A stretch of 64,000 bases of DNA from Acetobacteraceae bacterium (GCA_027451405.1 DAIDJM010000002.1:1-64000); one strand, 5' to 3'. Shown: positions 1-9,299, counted from the stretch's first letter. The notes: generated from the sequence alone by a model not told the origin. Translations and numbers: made by a program.

Positions 1-17
1 CCCTGCCCGCCGGAGGC
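1..17. repeat. R1 repeat, partial copy at window edge
   Basis: The first 17 bases match the terminal segment of the R1 family, ending in GCCGGAGGC. The rest of the copy lies outside the window. Its GGAGG is 18 nt from the mmsA ATG, too far for an ordinary ribosome binding site; the closer AAAGGAAA (17-24) is more likely to serve. Confidence 0.7.
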
Positions 18-33
18 AAAGGAAAAATCCCGC

Positions 34-1533
34 ATGCCAAAAACGCTCACGCACTTCATCGCCGGCCAGCCCCAGGAAGGCCGCTCGGGCCGGTTCGCGG
101 ACGTGTTCGATCCCAATACGGGCGAAGTTCAGGCGCGGGTGCCGCTCGCGAGCCGCGCCGAGGTCGAGGCCGCGATCGCCAATGCCGAGGCGGCCCAGCC
201 CGGCTGGGCGGCGCTCAATCCGCAGCGCCGGGCGCGGGTGCTGATGCGATTTCTCGAACTCGTGCAGCGCGAGATGGAGCCGCTCGCAAGGCTGCTCTCC
301 GCCGAGCATGGCAAGACCATCCCGGACGCGAAGGGCGATATTCAGCGCGGGCTCGAGGTGATCGAGTTCGCCACCGGCATCCCGCATCTGCTCAAGGGCG
401 AGTTCACCGATGCCGCGGGAACCGGGATCGATATCTACTCGATGCGCCAGCCGCTGGGGGTGGTGGCGGGCATCACGCCGTTCAATTTTCCCGCCATGAT
501 CCCGCTCTGGAAAGCGGGGCCCGCGCTCGCCTGCGGGAACGCGATGGTACTCAAACCCTCCGAGCGCGACCCCTCCGTGCCGCTGCGGCTCGCCGAGCTT
601 TTCCTCGAAGCCGGGCTGCCGCCCGGAATCCTCAATGTCGTGAACGGCGATCGCGAGGCGGTGGACACGCTGCTCACCGATCCGCGCATCGCCGCGGTGG
701 GGTTCGTGGGCTCGACGCCGATCGCGCAGCATATCTACGCGACCGCGGCGTCGCATGGAAAGCGCGCGCAATGTTTCGGGGGTGCGAAGAACCACGCGAT
801 CGTCATGCCGGACGCCGATCTGGATCAGACCGTGGATGCGCTGATCGGCGCGGGATACGGCTCGGCGGGCGAGCGGTGCATGGCGATCTCGGTCGCCGTG
901 CCGGTCGGGCGGCGCACGGCCGATGCGCTGATGGAACGGCTGGTGCCGCGGGTGGAGTCGCTCAAAATCGGGCTCTCGACCGATGCCGGCGCCGATTACG
1001 GGCCACTCGTCACGCGCGAGGCGCTCGCCCGCGTGCGCGACTATATCGATATCGGCGTGCGCGAGGGCGCGACACTTGCCGTGGATGGGCGCGGCTTCTC
1101 GATGCAAGGCTACGAGAACGGGTTCTTCATTGGTGGATCGCTGTTCGATCACGTGAAACCCGATATGCGGATCTACAAGGAAGAGATTTTTGGCCCCGTT
1201 CTCTCCGTTGTGCGCGCGGAAACCTACGAGGACGCGCTGGGGCTCGCGAACACGCACGAATACGGCAACGGCGTCGCCATCTTCACCCGCGACGGCGACG
1301 CGGCGCGGGATTTCGTGCACCGGGTGCAGGTGGGGATGGTCGGCGTGAACGTGCCGATCCCGGTGCCGCTGGCCTATCACACGTTCGGGGGATGGAAACG
1401 GTCGGGGTTCGGCGACCTGAACCAGCATGGGCCGGATTCGGTGCGGTTTTATACGAAGACGAAGACGGTGACTTCGCGCTGGCCGTCGGGGGTGAAGGAC
1501 GGGGCTAGTTTTGTTATTCCTACGATGAATTGA
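34..1533 (+). CDS. mmsA: Methylmalonate-semialdehyde dehydrogenase (CoA-acylating)
   Basis: Converts (methyl)malonate semialdehyde with NAD+ and CoA to propionyl-/acetyl-CoA, the last specific step of valine (and inositol/thymine) breakdown in the cytosol. The 499 residues match the usual family length. The protein has the aldehyde dehydrogenase cofactor segment (GVVAGITPFNFPAMIP), the GFVGSTPIAQHIY turn, and the MmsA-type active-site stretch FGGAKNHAIVMPDADLD followed by SAGERCMAIS, whose Cys is the catalytic nucleophile. The ATG at 34 is preceded by an A/G-rich AAAGGAAA. The next gene encodes the preceding enzyme of the valine pathway, supporting this role over a general aldehyde dehydrogenase. 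Start and function are confident. Confidence 0.95.
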   Translation: MPKTLTHFIAGQPQEGRSGRFADVFDPNTGEVQARVPLASRAEVEAAIANAEAAQPGWAALNPQRRARVLMRFLELVQREMEPLARLLSAEHGKTIPDAKGDIQRGLEVIEFATGIPHLLKGEFTDAAGTGIDIYSMRQPLGVVAGITPFNFPAMIPLWKAGPALACGNAMVLKPSERDPSVPLRLAELFLEAGLPPGILNVVNGDREAVDTLLTDPRIAAVGFVGSTPIAQHIYATAASHGKRAQCFGGAKNHAIVMPDADLDQTVDALIGAGYGSAGERCMAISVAVPVGRRTADALMERLVPRVESLKIGLSTDAGADYGPLVTREALARVRDYIDIGVREGATLAVDGRGFSMQGYENGFFIGGSLFDHVKPDMRIYKEEIFGPVLSVVRAETYEDALGLANTHEYGNGVAIFTRDGDAARDFVHRVQVGMVGVNVPIPVPLAYHTFGGWKRSGFGDLNQHGPDSVRFYTKTKTVTSRWPSGVKDGASFVIPTMN

Positions 1534-1537
1534 GATT

Positions 1538-1600
1538 GCCTCCGGCGGGCAGAGGCTCCGCCTCTGCACTCCGCTGGGGCCGGAAGGCCCCAGACCCCAT
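1538..1600. repeat. R1 repeat, full copy
   Basis: Full copy running from GCCTCCGGC through a stem on GCAGAGGC/GCCTCTGC to a TGGGGCC/GGCCCCA stem and CAGACCCCA. It fills almost the whole gap between mmsA and mmsB. Confidence 0.85.
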
Positions 1601-1619
1601 CTCGTTGGAGACCAATCAA

Positions 1620-2486
1620 ATGGCGCGGGTCGCTTTCTATGGGCTTGGGAACATGGGCTTGCCCATGGCGCGCAATCTGGTGCGCGCCGGGCACGCGGTG
1701 CACGGTTTCGACCCCGTTCCCCCGAAACAGGAAACGGACATCGCTCTGGCGGGCACGCCCGAAAGGGCGATTCAGGACGCCGAAATCACGATCACCATGC
1801 TGCCCTCCGGCCAGCATGTGCTCGACCTCTACGACAAACTCCTGCCCGCGGCCAGACCCGGCACGCTCTTCATCGACAGTTCCACCATCGATGTGAACGA
1901 AGCGCGGGAAGCGCATGCGCGCGCGGAGCGCGCGGGCATGCGCAGCCTCGACGCGCCGGTCTCGGGCGGGGTCGGCGGCGCGGAGGCGGGAACGCTCACC
2001 TTCATGGTGGGAGGCGAGGATGCGGCGTTCGCCGCGGCGTTGCCGCTTCTGCAGTCCATGGGCAAATCCATCGTCCATTGCGGCGGCGCCGGCGCGGGCC
2101 AGGCCGCGAAAATCTGCAACAACATGATTCTCGGCATCTCGATGATCGCGGTCAGCGAGGCTTTCGTTCTGGCAGAGAAACTGGGGCTGTCGCACGAGGC
2201 GCTGTTCCGCGTGGCCTCGACCTCGTCGGGACAGTGCTGGGCACTCACGAGCTATTGCCCGGTGCCGGGGCCGGTGCCGTCGAGCCCGGCGAACCGGGAT
2301 TATGCGGGTGGGTTCGCATCCGCGCTGATGCTGAAGGATCTGCGGCTGGCGCAGGGAGCGGCGGAAGCGGCGGGCGCGCGCACGGAACTCGGGCGCGCGG
2401 CGACGCAGGTCTATGAGCAGTTCGTGCGGGACGGGAATGGGGGCGTGGATTTTTCAGGGGTGATCCGGGCGGTGCGCGGGGAGTGA
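1620..2486 (+). CDS. mmsB: 3-hydroxyisobutyrate dehydrogenase
   Basis: NAD+-dependent oxidation of 3-hydroxyisobutyrate to methylmalonate semialdehyde, the step before MmsA in valine catabolism. The 288-residue protein opens with a Rossmann motif (GLGNMGLPMARNLVRAGH, about residues 7-24). It carries the substrate-binding signature DAPVSGGVGGAEAGTL and the catalytic-lysine region KICNNMILGISMI. The reading frame is open further upstream to 1530, but that stretch is the R1 repeat and lacks family similarity. The ATG at 1620 gives the expected N-terminus and has a GGAG about 10 nt upstream. Probably co-transcribed with mmsA across the repeat. Confidence 0.93.
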   Translation: MARVAFYGLGNMGLPMARNLVRAGHAVHGFDPVPPKQETDIALAGTPERAIQDAEITITMLPSGQHVLDLYDKLLPAARPGTLFIDSSTIDVNEAREAHARAERAGMRSLDAPVSGGVGGAEAGTLTFMVGGEDAAFAAALPLLQSMGKSIVHCGGAGAGQAAKICNNMILGISMIAVSEAFVLAEKLGLSHEALFRVASTSSGQCWALTSYCPVPGPVPSSPANRDYAGGFASALMLKDLRLAQGAAEAAGARTELGRAATQVYEQFVRDGNGGVDFSGVIRAVRGE

Positions 2487-2492
2487 GGAAGC

Positions 2493-2529
2493 GCCCTCAC
2501 CCCGGCCCTCTCCCGGAGGGAGAGGGGGC
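2493..2529. repeat. Dispersed CCCTCTCCC hairpin repeat
   Basis: GC-rich intergenic element with a perfect 9-bp stem (CCCTCTCCC 2506-2514, GGGAGAGGG 2518-2526) and a 3-nt loop. Very similar elements are common in proteobacterial intergenic DNA. It could act as a terminator for mmsAB, but no T-run follows. Confidence 0.6.
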
Positions 2530-2583
2530 TGGTTTGCCGTCTTTGTATAGACTATGTAGATACGAGTGGGTTGGAGGTCCGGG

Positions 2584-2826
2584 GTGCAGGGCGTGGTGAA
2601 GAAATGGGGGAACAGCGCGGCGGTGCGTATTCCGGCAGCCGTGTTGGAGGCCGCGCATCTTGGGGTCGATGAGAAGGTGGATGTGCGTGAGGAAGGCGGC
2701 CGGATCATCATCGAGCCGTTGCGGCAGGTTCGCTACGACATCGATTTGCTGATTGCCGGTATCACCGACGAGAACCGGCATGAGCCGGTCGATTCCGGGC
2801 CCCCGGCCGGGCGGGAAGTCTGGTAG
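2584..2826 (+). CDS. AbrB/MazE-family antitoxin
   Basis: Small DNA-binding antitoxin of 80 residues. The N-terminus (VKKWGNSAAVRIPAAVL) is the typical MazE/ChpAI swapped-hairpin barrel motif, followed by LGVDEKVDVREEGGRIIIEP; the acidic C-terminal tail would wrap the toxin. I chose GTG at 2584 because GGAGG lies 6 nt upstream; an in-frame GTG at 2566 has no such site. The stop overlaps the GTG start of the downstream toxin by one base, indicating translational coupling. The AT-rich DNA just upstream (2540-2563) has short GTAT/ATAC arms that may form the autoregulatory operator, but this is weakly supported. Confidence 0.85.
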   Translation: MQGVVKKWGNSAAVRIPAAVLEAAHLGVDEKVDVREEGGRIIIEPLRQVRYDIDLLIAGITDENRHEPVDSGPPAGREVW

Positions 2827-3167
2827 TGGCCGGCGGCTATGTTCCGGAAGCTGGGGACATCGTCTGGCTGCAATTCGATCCTCAGGCCGGGCATGAGCAG
2901 GCCGGGCATCGGCCGGCGGTCGTGCTGAGCCCGGCAAGCTACAATGCTCGCGCCGGCATGATGGTGTGTTGCCCGACGACGACACGCATGAAGGGCTATC
3001 CGTTCGAGGTGGCGATTGCCGGCGATCCGCCCAGCGTCGTGCTCGCGGATCAGGTGAAAAGCCAGGATTGGCGAGCCCGCAAGGCATTGCGCAAAGGCCG
3101 TGTGAGTCCGGCCGAGCTAGCGGAAGTGCGCGCAAAACTCGCTGCCCTGATCGGGGTTGCCGGCTAG
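2826..3167 (+). CDS. MazF/PemK-family endoribonuclease toxin
   Basis: mRNA interferase partner of the preceding antitoxin, 113 residues, the normal MazF length. It shows the family order: [30 protein letters not shown] at the N-terminus (GDIVW...GHEQ.G.RPA), then [15 protein letters not shown], then [17 protein letters not shown] with the conserved DQ/K-x-x-DW pattern. All core positions look intact, so it is probably active. It starts with GTG inside the antitoxin stop. Its TAG stop overlaps the convergent dnaE2 stop (both use the CTAG at 3164-3167), so the toxin and polymerase genes abut with no intergenic DNA. Confidence 0.88.
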   Translation: MAGGYVPEAGDIVWLQFDPQAGHEQAGHRPAVVLSPASYNARAGMMVCCPTTTRMKGYPFEVAIAGDPPSVVLADQVKSQDWRARKALRKGRVSPAELAEVRAKLAALIGVAG

Positions 3168-6100
3168 CGGAAATCCCTCGTTCTGACCTTGATCCCTCGC
3201 GGATCGGGCGCCCCGCCGTGTTTGGCTTCGTCGCCGCGGCCGGTTTGGTGGGGGAAGGGTTCGCGGTCACCGACCGAGCGCAGCAGGGACGAGAGGTCGG
3301 TGAGCTCGTCGGCGACGACGTGGATCACTTCGCCGGCGCGCTGGAGTTTGCCGCGGCAGGCGATCATGCTGGCGGAGAAGATCAGGCGGCGCTGGCGGTC
3401 GAAGAGGTTGGGCCAGATCACGAGGTTGGCGTGGCCGGTTTCGTCTTCGATGGTCATGAAGAGGACGCCTTTGGCGCTGCCGGGTTTCTGGCGGACGAGG
3501 ACGATGCCGGCGACGGTGAGGCGTTTGCCGTCGCGCAGTGTGGTGAGTTGTTCCGTGGGGATGATGTTCTGCGCATCGAGCTCTTGGCGCAGGAAGGCGA
3601 CCGGATGGCGGCGGAGCGAGAGGCCGGTCGATCGGTAATCCTCGACGACTTCGCGGCCGAGGGTCATGGGTGTCAGGGTCGTTGTGGGCTCCGCGATCGT
3701 TTCGTGGTGCGCGAACAGTGGCAGGTCGGATTGCGGGAGCGCGCGGACTTGCCAGAGGGCGTCGCGGCGGGAGAGGCCGAGGCAGGTGAAGGCGTCCGCT
3801 TCGGCCAGGCGTTCAAGCGCGCTTGGCGGAAGGTTCGTGCGATTGTGCAGGTCTTGGACTGAGGCGTACGGCATGTAGCGATGACTGAGCAACGTTGCCG
3901 CCTGTTTCTCGCCAAGTCCTTTCACCATCCGCAGCCCAAGTCGAAGGGGTCTGGGGCCTTCCGGCCCCAGCGGAGGGTCCAGGGAGGCAGAGCCTCCCTG
4001 GCCTTCGATCGTGCAATCCCACTGGCTGTGATTGATGGAAACTGGGTGTATTGGCACGTGATGTAGTCGCGCATCGCGAACGATCTGTGCCGGTGCGTAG
4101 AAGCCCATCGGCTGTGCGTTCAGCAACGCGCAGGCGAACACGTCCGGGTGGTGGCATTTCATCCAGGCGCTGGCGTAGGCGATCAGCGCGAAGCTGGCGG
4201 CGTGGCTTTCGGGGAAGCCGTAGCTGCCGAAGCCTTCGATTTGTCTGAAGGTGCGTTCGGCGAAGGCGGGGTCGTATCCGTTGCGGACCATGCCGGCGAT
4301 GAGTTTGTCGCGGAAATGGCTGACGCCGCCGGTGACTTTGAAGGTGGCCATGGAGCGGCGGAGCTGGTCGGCTTCGCCGGGCGTGAAGCCGGCGCAGACG
4401 ATGGCGATTTTCATCGCCTGTTCCTGGAAGAGCGGGACGCCGAGCGTGGGTTCGAGCACTTCGCGGAGCGCGTCGGTCGGGTATTCGACGGGTTCGAGAC
4501 CGTCGCGGCGGCGCAGATAGGGGTGGACCATGTCGCCTTGGATGGGGCCGGGGCGGACGATCGCGACTTCGATGACGAGGTCGTAGAAGGTTCGGGGTTT
4601 CATGCGCGGCAGCATGGCCATTTGCGCGCGGCTTTCGATCTGGAAGACGCCGAGCGTGTCGGCGCGGCGGATCATTGCGTAGGTGGCCGGATCTTCGGGC
4701 GGGATTTTCGCGAGATCGAGATCGAGGTTGCGGTGTTCGCGCAGCAGGTCGAAGGCGCGGCGCATGCAGCCGAGCATGCCGAGGCCCAGCACGTCGACTT
4801 TCATGAAGCGGAGCGTGTCGATATCGTCCTTGTCCCATTCGATGACCTGCCGGTTTTCCATGGCGGCGGGTTCGATGGGCACGAGGTCGTCGAGCCGGTC
4901 CTGCGTGAGCACGAAGCCGCCCGGATGTTGCGAGAGGTGGCGGGGGAAGCCGATCAGTTCGCTGGCCAGATCGATCGCGAGTTTGAGTCGCGGGTCGGCG
5001 AGGTTGAGGTTGAGGCGGCCCGCTTCGTCCTCGCCCACGCCTTCGTCGCTCCAGCCCCAGACTTGTCCCGCGAGCGAGGCGGTGACGTCTTCGGGGAGGC
5101 CGAGCGCCTTCCCGACTTCGCGGATGGCGCCGCGCGCGCGGTAGCGGATGACGGTGGCGCAGAGGGCGGCGCGGTCGCGGCCGTAGGTGTCGAGGATCCA
5201 TTGGATCACTTCCTCGCGGCGCTCGTGTTCGAAATCGACATCGATGTCGGGCGGTTCGCGGCGTTCGGCCGAGATGAAGCGTTCGAAGAGCAGGTTGCTG
5301 CGGGCGGGGTCGATCGAGGTGATGCCGAGCGCGTAACAGACGGCGCTGTTGGCGGCGCTGCCGCGGCCTTGGCAGAGAATGTCGCGCGAGCGGGCGTGGC
5401 GGACGATGCTGTGTACCGTGAGGAAATAGGGGGCGTAGTTCAGTTGCTCGATCAGATCGAGCTCGCGGCGGATTTGCGCTGCGACACGGGGCGGGGTTCC
5501 GCCGGGGTAGCGCGAAGCGAGGCCTTCCTCGGTGCGGCGGACGAGCGCCTGCTGGGCGGTGAGGCCGGGGATCGTTTCTTCCGCGGGATATTGGTAGCGG
5601 AGTTCGGTCAGGCTGAAGCGGCAGCGATCGGCGATTTCGCCGCGGCGGGCGAGGGCTTCGGGAAAGGCGCGGTAGCGGCGGGCGATTTCCTCGGGGCGCA
5701 GCAGATGGCGGTCGGCGTAGCGTTCGCGCCGGAAACCGGCCTCGTCGATGGTGCAGCCTTCGCGGATGCAGGTCATGACGTCCTGCAGGCGGCGGCGCTC
5801 GGGCGTGTGGAACAGCACGTCATGGGTGACGATTGGGGGGATGCGTTCCGCGCGCGCGAGCTCGGCGAGGCCGGCGAGGCGGGCGGCGTCGCCGGGGCGG
5901 CGGCGCAGGGTCAGGGCGAGATAGGCGCGGTCGGCGAAGTTGGCGCGCAGGGCTTGCAGGGTTTGCGAGAGGGACGGGCTGGGCTGGTCGGGGAGCAGGA
6001 TCGCGATCAGGCCTTCCTGGTGTTCGAACACGTCGTTCCAGTGGAGCGTGCAGGCGCCTTTGCCGGCGCGCGCTTTGCCGCTTGTGAGGAGGCGGCAGAG

Positions 6101-6361
6101 GCGGGCATAGGCGGGGCGGTCGGTGGGGTAGACGAGGAGCGATGTGCCGCAGGCGAGGTCCAGGCGGCAGCCGGTGATGAGGCGGATGTTGGTTTCGGTG
6201 GCGCGCTGGTGGGCGCGGGCGATGCCGGCGAGACTGTTGCGGTCGGTGATCGCGAGCGCGTCGTAGCCGTAATGGGCGGCCTGGGCGAAGAGTTCCTCGA
6301 TGTGGGAGGCGCCGCGGAGGAAGCTGTAGTTGGACGTGATTTGGAGTTCGGCGGCGGTCAT
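3164..6361 (-). CDS. dnaE2: Error-prone DNA polymerase DnaE2 (ImuC)
   Basis: C-family translesion polymerase of the SOS mutasome; with ImuA and ImuB it carries out damage-induced mutagenesis. It has 1065 residues. Visible parts: N-terminal PHP domain ([15 protein letters not shown]...[14 protein letters not shown]), palm with catalytic [14 protein letters not shown], fingers and helix-hairpin-helix region, and a C-terminal OB-fold ([27 protein letters not shown]). The ATG at 6361 has GGAGG (6370-6374) 8 nt upstream, and that GGAGG belongs to an R1 repeat. A second R1 copy lies inside the gene (3947-4003) and adds residues 787-805 in frame, between IE and [12 protein letters not shown]. The frame stays open, so the enzyme is probably functional. 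It lies last in the imuA operon. Confidence 0.95.
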   Translation of the reverse strand: MTAAELQITSNYSFLRGASHIEELFAQAAHYGYDALAITDRNSLAGIARAHQRATETNIRLITGCRLDLACGTSLLVYPTDRPAYARLCRLLTSGKARAGKGACTLHWNDVFEHQEGLIAILLPDQPSPSLSQTLQALRANFADRAYLALTLRRRPGDAARLAGLAELARAERIPPIVTHDVLFHTPERRRLQDVMTCIREGCTIDEAGFRRERYADRHLLRPEEIARRYRAFPEALARRGEIADRCRFSLTELRYQYPAEETIPGLTAQQALVRRTEEGLASRYPGGTPPRVAAQIRRELDLIEQLNYAPYFLTVHSIVRHARSRDILCQGRGSAANSAVCYALGITSIDPARSNLLFERFISAERREPPDIDVDFEHERREEVIQWILDTYGRDRAALCATVIRYRARGAIREVGKALGLPEDVTASLAGQVWGWSDEGVGEDEAGRLNLNLADPRLKLAIDLASELIGFPRHLSQHPGGFVLTQDRLDDLVPIEPAAMENRQVIEWDKDDIDTLRFMKVDVLGLGMLGCMRRAFDLLREHRNLDLDLAKIPPEDPATYAMIRRADTLGVFQIESRAQMAMLPRMKPRTFYDLVIEVAIVRPGPIQGDMVHPYLRRRDGLEPVEYPTDALREVLEPTLGVPLFQEQAMKIAIVCAGFTPGEADQLRRSMATFKVTGGVSHFRDKLIAGMVRNGYDPAFAERTFRQIEGFGSYGFPESHAASFALIAYASAWMKCHHPDVFACALLNAQPMGFYAPAQIVRDARLHHVPIHPVSINHSQWDCTIEGQGGSASLDPPLGPEGPRPLRLGLRMVKGLGEKQAATLLSHRYMPYASVQDLHNRTNLPPSALERLAEADAFTCLGLSRRDALWQVRALPQSDLPLFAHHETIAEPTTTLTPMTLGREVVEDYRSTGLSLRRHPVAFLRQELDAQNIIPTEQLTTLRDGKRLTVAGIVLVRQKPGSAKGVLFMTIEDETGHANLVIWPNLFDRQRRLIFSASMIACRGKLQRAGEVIHVVADELTDLSSLLRSVGDREPFPHQTGRGDEAKHGGAPDPRGIKVRTRDFR
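3947..4003 (-). repeat. R1 repeat inserted in frame within dnaE2
   Basis: 57 bases matching R1, including the GGGGCC stem and the AGGGAGGC/GCCTCCCT stem, lie inside dnaE2. Read on the minus strand they encode residues 787-805 (starting [11 protein letters not shown], ending GPEGPRP). Exactly 19 codons keep the frame. The GCCTCCGGC head of the family is replaced by coding sequence (TTCGATC). Confidence 0.85.
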
Positions 6362-6368
6362 CGGGCGC

Positions 6369-6428
6369 GCCTCCGGCGGCCCGGGCTCTGCCCGGGACCC
6401 GCTGGGGCCGAAAGGCCCCAGACCCCAT
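6369..6428. repeat. R1 repeat, full copy, upstream of dnaE2
   Basis: Full copy filling nearly all of the 70-nt gap between the DUF2142 stop and the dnaE2 start. In the dnaE2 direction it ends in GCCGGAGGC, placing GGAGG 8 nt before the dnaE2 ATG. Confidence 0.85.
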
Positions 6429-6431
6429 TAC

Positions 6432-7775
6432 CTAGGGGGCGAGATAATATCTCACCACGAGCGCGTGCATCAGGACGGGGATGCTGAGCACGGGAAAGAT
6501 CAGCACGGGCCAGGTGAGAGGCGAGGGGCGCAGCGCCGGGCGCGCGAGGGCGGCGCCGAGCAGCAGCGCGGGGGCCAGGCAATAGCGGCCCTGCAGGCCG
6601 TCGATCACGGCGGCATCGAGCGGGGTCCAGGTGAGATACTGAATGGCCGCCATGCCGGCGACGGCGCCCAGCACCGCCACCGCCACCGCGCCCAGCATCG
6701 CCGGCCGGGGCCGGCCGCGCGTGCCGGCGAGCGTCGCTGCCGCCGCCAGCGCCAGCATGGCCCAGGCTGCGGCATGATATTGCGGGGGCAGATCGACATC
6801 GAGCCAGCCGGGCATGCCGATGAAGCCGAGCTTCCAGAAATGGTGGTAGGTGGCCCAGGTGTTGGCCAGCAGCGGCCAGAGCCGCGCGGGATGGCGCAGC
6901 AGGTGCAGCAGTTGCGTATACGGATCGACCGGCCGGCCCGGGAATTGCGGCAGCACCACGAGATGCGCGTTGATCGCGGCCCAGAGCGCGGTGGCGAGCA
7001 GGATGGCGGCGAAACCGGTCCAGCGCCAGGCGGGGCGCACCGGCAGGGCCAGCGCCAGGCAGGCGAAGGCGGCATAGGGCGGACGGGCCATGCCGGCGAG
7101 GGCGAGCAGCGCGCAGACGAGGATGATCAGGCCGCGAGCCGGCGGGGCCGGCGCTGCCCGCAGGCGCAGGCAGAGGGAGACGGCCAGCGCGGTGGCGGCC
7201 AGCATCGGGCCGTCCTGCGACAGGGCGGCGGTGAGCGCGATCGACATCGGCAGGAGCAGGATCGCGAACAGCCAGGGGGCGGCCCCTTCCGCGAGCGCGA
7301 TGGCGGCGGTGGAGCCCGCGATGGTGATGGCGCCGGTGGCGAGACGGGCCGCCAGCAGACCGTGCAGCACCGAGAGATGCAGATGGCGCGCGGCGAACAG
7401 GGCGAGTGCCGCCGGTATGTAGAAGAAGGGCGGGTAGACCGCCGTGTTCGGAAATCCGGCCGGCACCAGCGGCAGCCAGGGGACCGGCGCATACATCGGC
7501 CGGGTGACCTTGCGCTCGCGGTGGAAGCGGATCGGGTCGAATTGGGCGCTGGCGGCGGCGAGACCGTGATCGATCCGGCCCCCCACCTGGCCGTCCGGGA
7601 GGCGGCGGCTGATCGCCTCGCCGTGCGAGACCGCGTCGGCGCGCAGGGCATGGGCGAATTCGTCCGTGTTCTGGAACGGCGGCATCGCGGGCGCCGTGAG
7701 CAGCAGCGCGATCGTGGCGAAGAGGGCGTAGATCGCGGCGATGAGGCGCGGGCTCGGGGCGGGCAGTCGTTGCAT
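6432..7775 (-). CDS. DUF2142-like multi-pass membrane protein
   Basis: A 447-residue inner-membrane protein with roughly ten hydrophobic segments. The segment order and the opening pattern (a first membrane helix, then PPFQNTDEFAHALRADAVSHGE) match the DUF2142 family, whose members often sit in cell-surface polysaccharide loci and resemble GT-C glycosyltransferases with an acidic D-E motif after helix 1. It starts 12 nt after the imuB stop on the same strand and is followed by dnaE2, so it appears to be part of the SOS operon. No known mutasome role exists for this family; co-expression is inferred from spacing only. The family call is by recognition of pattern, not a search. Confidence 0.7.
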   Translation of the reverse strand: MQRLPAPSPRLIAAIYALFATIALLLTAPAMPPFQNTDEFAHALRADAVSHGEAISRRLPDGQVGGRIDHGLAAASAQFDPIRFHRERKVTRPMYAPVPWLPLVPAGFPNTAVYPPFFYIPAALALFAARHLHLSVLHGLLAARLATGAITIAGSTAAIALAEGAAPWLFAILLLPMSIALTAALSQDGPMLAATALAVSLCLRLRAAPAPPARGLIILVCALLALAGMARPPYAAFACLALALPVRPAWRWTGFAAILLATALWAAINAHLVVLPQFPGRPVDPYTQLLHLLRHPARLWPLLANTWATYHHFWKLGFIGMPGWLDVDLPPQYHAAAWAMLALAAAATLAGTRGRPRPAMLGAVAVAVLGAVAGMAAIQYLTWTPLDAAVIDGLQGRYCLAPALLLGAALARPALRPSPLTWPVLIFPVLSIPVLMHALVVRYYLAP

Positions 7776-7787
7776 GAGCGTGTCTTA

Positions 7788-9299
7788 TCATGCGAACAGC
7801 CCGTGCAGGAACCAGGCGAGGTCGCCGGTGGCCGGGTCCTCGCCGTCGCCGCGGCGGAACAGCCAGAAGCGGGCGCCGTCCTCGTCCTCGACCTGGAAAT
7901 AATCGCGCACCGTCTGGGCTTCCTCGGGGCGGGTCCACCATTCGCCGTAGATGCGTTCGGGGCCGTCGGCGCGGCGGACGCGGTGGGTGCGGCGGCGCCA
8001 GGTGAAGCTGGCGGGGGGCGCGTCGGGGAGCAGGGCGATCGCCTCGATCGGGCGCGGGGGTTCGAAGAGGCGAACCGGACGGGGGAGCGGGGCGGGCCAG
8101 CTCGTGCCGGCGGGGGGGGCAAGCGGCGGGAGGCGGGCGAGGCTGCGCTCGGGGAGGTCGCTTTCCACGGGGCGGAGGCGGAAGAGCCGGTCTTCGCCCA
8201 AGCGGTTGGCGAGCGTGTCGATCAGCGGCGCGAGGTCGGGGGCGGCCTGGGTGGCGGCGAGCGGCGAGGGGGGTTGCGCCGCGCTCAGGCGGGTGGTGAC
8301 CGAGGCGGCGAGGGTCGCGTGCTCGATGCCGAAGCCGGGATCGATCTGCTCGATTTTCGGCTGGAGCAGGCGGGTGAGGTGGGCGGCGTCGCGGGTGGGG
8401 GCGGCGGTGCCGATGCGCTGGATCGCGGCGCTGCCGTCGGTGCGCTGGAAGATCAGTTCGAGGCGGGTGGCGCCGAGGCCCCGGGCGCGGAGTTTGTCGC
8501 AGAGGCGCTCGGCGAGGCGGGCGGTGGCGCGGGCGAGGTCTTCCGCCGTCGCGATCGGCTCCGGAAAGCCGAGGCGCGCGCGGCAGAGCGAGGGGGGCAG
8601 GATCGGCTCGATCGGCTCGGGGGCGCGGCCGAGCGCCTGATCGAGGCGGCGGAGCGGGGCGGCGCCGAAGCGGCGGGCGAGCGGGGCGCGGGGGGCGTCG
8701 AGCAGGGCGCCGATCGTCTCGAAGCCGAGGCGGCGCAGCGCGGCGACGGTGCCGGGGTCGAGCCGGAGCGCGGCCACGGTCAGCGGCCGGAGCGCCGCGG
8801 GCTCGCCGCCGGGCGGGACGATGGCGTTTGCCTGGCCGTAGCGGGCGAGCGCGTGGGCGCAGCCCGGGGTGCCGGCCAGCGCGGCGCGGGCGGTGGTGCC
8901 GGCTTGGGCGAGCCGGGCGGTGAGGCGGGCGAGCAGCGGGGCTTCGCCGCCGGCGAGATGGGCGGCCCCCGTGACGTCGATCCAGATCCCGTCGGGCGGG
9001 CTCGGCGCGGCGAGCGGGCTCAGGCGCAGACACCAGGCGGCGAGGGCGCGGAGCGCCTGGGCGTCGGCCTGCGGGTCCGCCTCCGCGACCTCGAGGCCGG
9101 GATGCAGCGCCTGGGCCTCGGCGAGCGGCATGCCGGGGGCGAGCCCCCGTGCGGCGGCGGCCGCGTTGACCGACGTGACCACCTGGCGCGGGCCGATCCT
9201 GGCCGCGAGCAGCCGGGGCGCGTCAGGCGGCGCGGATTGCCGCCGCGCCCAGCGCTCGGCCGGGAAGTAGGGGAGATAGAGCGAGACGACCCTGCGCAT
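7788..9299 (-). CDS. imuB: ImuB, Y-family polymerase-like mutasome protein
   Basis: Catalytically inactive DinB-like hub protein that links ImuA and DnaE2 to the beta clamp during SOS mutagenesis. The 503 residues begin MRRVVSLYLPYFPAERWARR, the ImuB form of the Y-polymerase N-terminus, in which the metal-binding Asp is absent. A palm-like segment (DGIWIDVTGAAHLAGGE) and a thumb/little-finger region (PGTVAALRRLGFETIGALLDAPR) follow. I use ATG 9299 rather than the upstream start at 9314 because it gives the family N-terminus. The gene overlaps the end of imuA by 77 nt, so the two are surely co-transcribed. Confidence 0.93.
   Translation of the reverse strand: MRRVVSLYLPYFPAERWARRQSAPPDAPRLLAARIGPRQVVTSVNAAAAARGLAPGMPLAEAQALHPGLEVAEADPQADAQALRALAAWCLRLSPLAAPSPPDGIWIDVTGAAHLAGGEAPLLARLTARLAQAGTTARAALAGTPGCAHALARYGQANAIVPPGGEPAALRPLTVAALRLDPGTVAALRRLGFETIGALLDAPRAPLARRFGAAPLRRLDQALGRAPEPIEPILPPSLCRARLGFPEPIATAEDLARATARLAERLCDKLRARGLGATRLELIFQRTDGSAAIQRIGTAAPTRDAAHLTRLLQPKIEQIDPGFGIEHATLAASVTTRLSAAQPPSPLAATQAAPDLAPLIDTLANRLGEDRLFRLRPVESDLPERSLARLPPLAPPAGTSWPAPLPRPVRLFEPPRPIEAIALLPDAPPASFTWRRRTHRVRRADGPERIYGEWWTRPEEAQTVRDYFQVEDEDGARFWLFRRGDGEDPATGDLAWFLHGLFA

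Noticed and set aside
1530-1619. Upstream extension of mmsB into the R1 repeat
   Set aside because: The extra 30 codons are repeat sequence; the family N-terminus and a Shine-Dalgarno-like GGAG support ATG 1620.
4148-6487. Plus-strand open frame opposite dnaE2
   Set aside because: Shadow of a certain polymerase gene; composition is biased and shows no domain.
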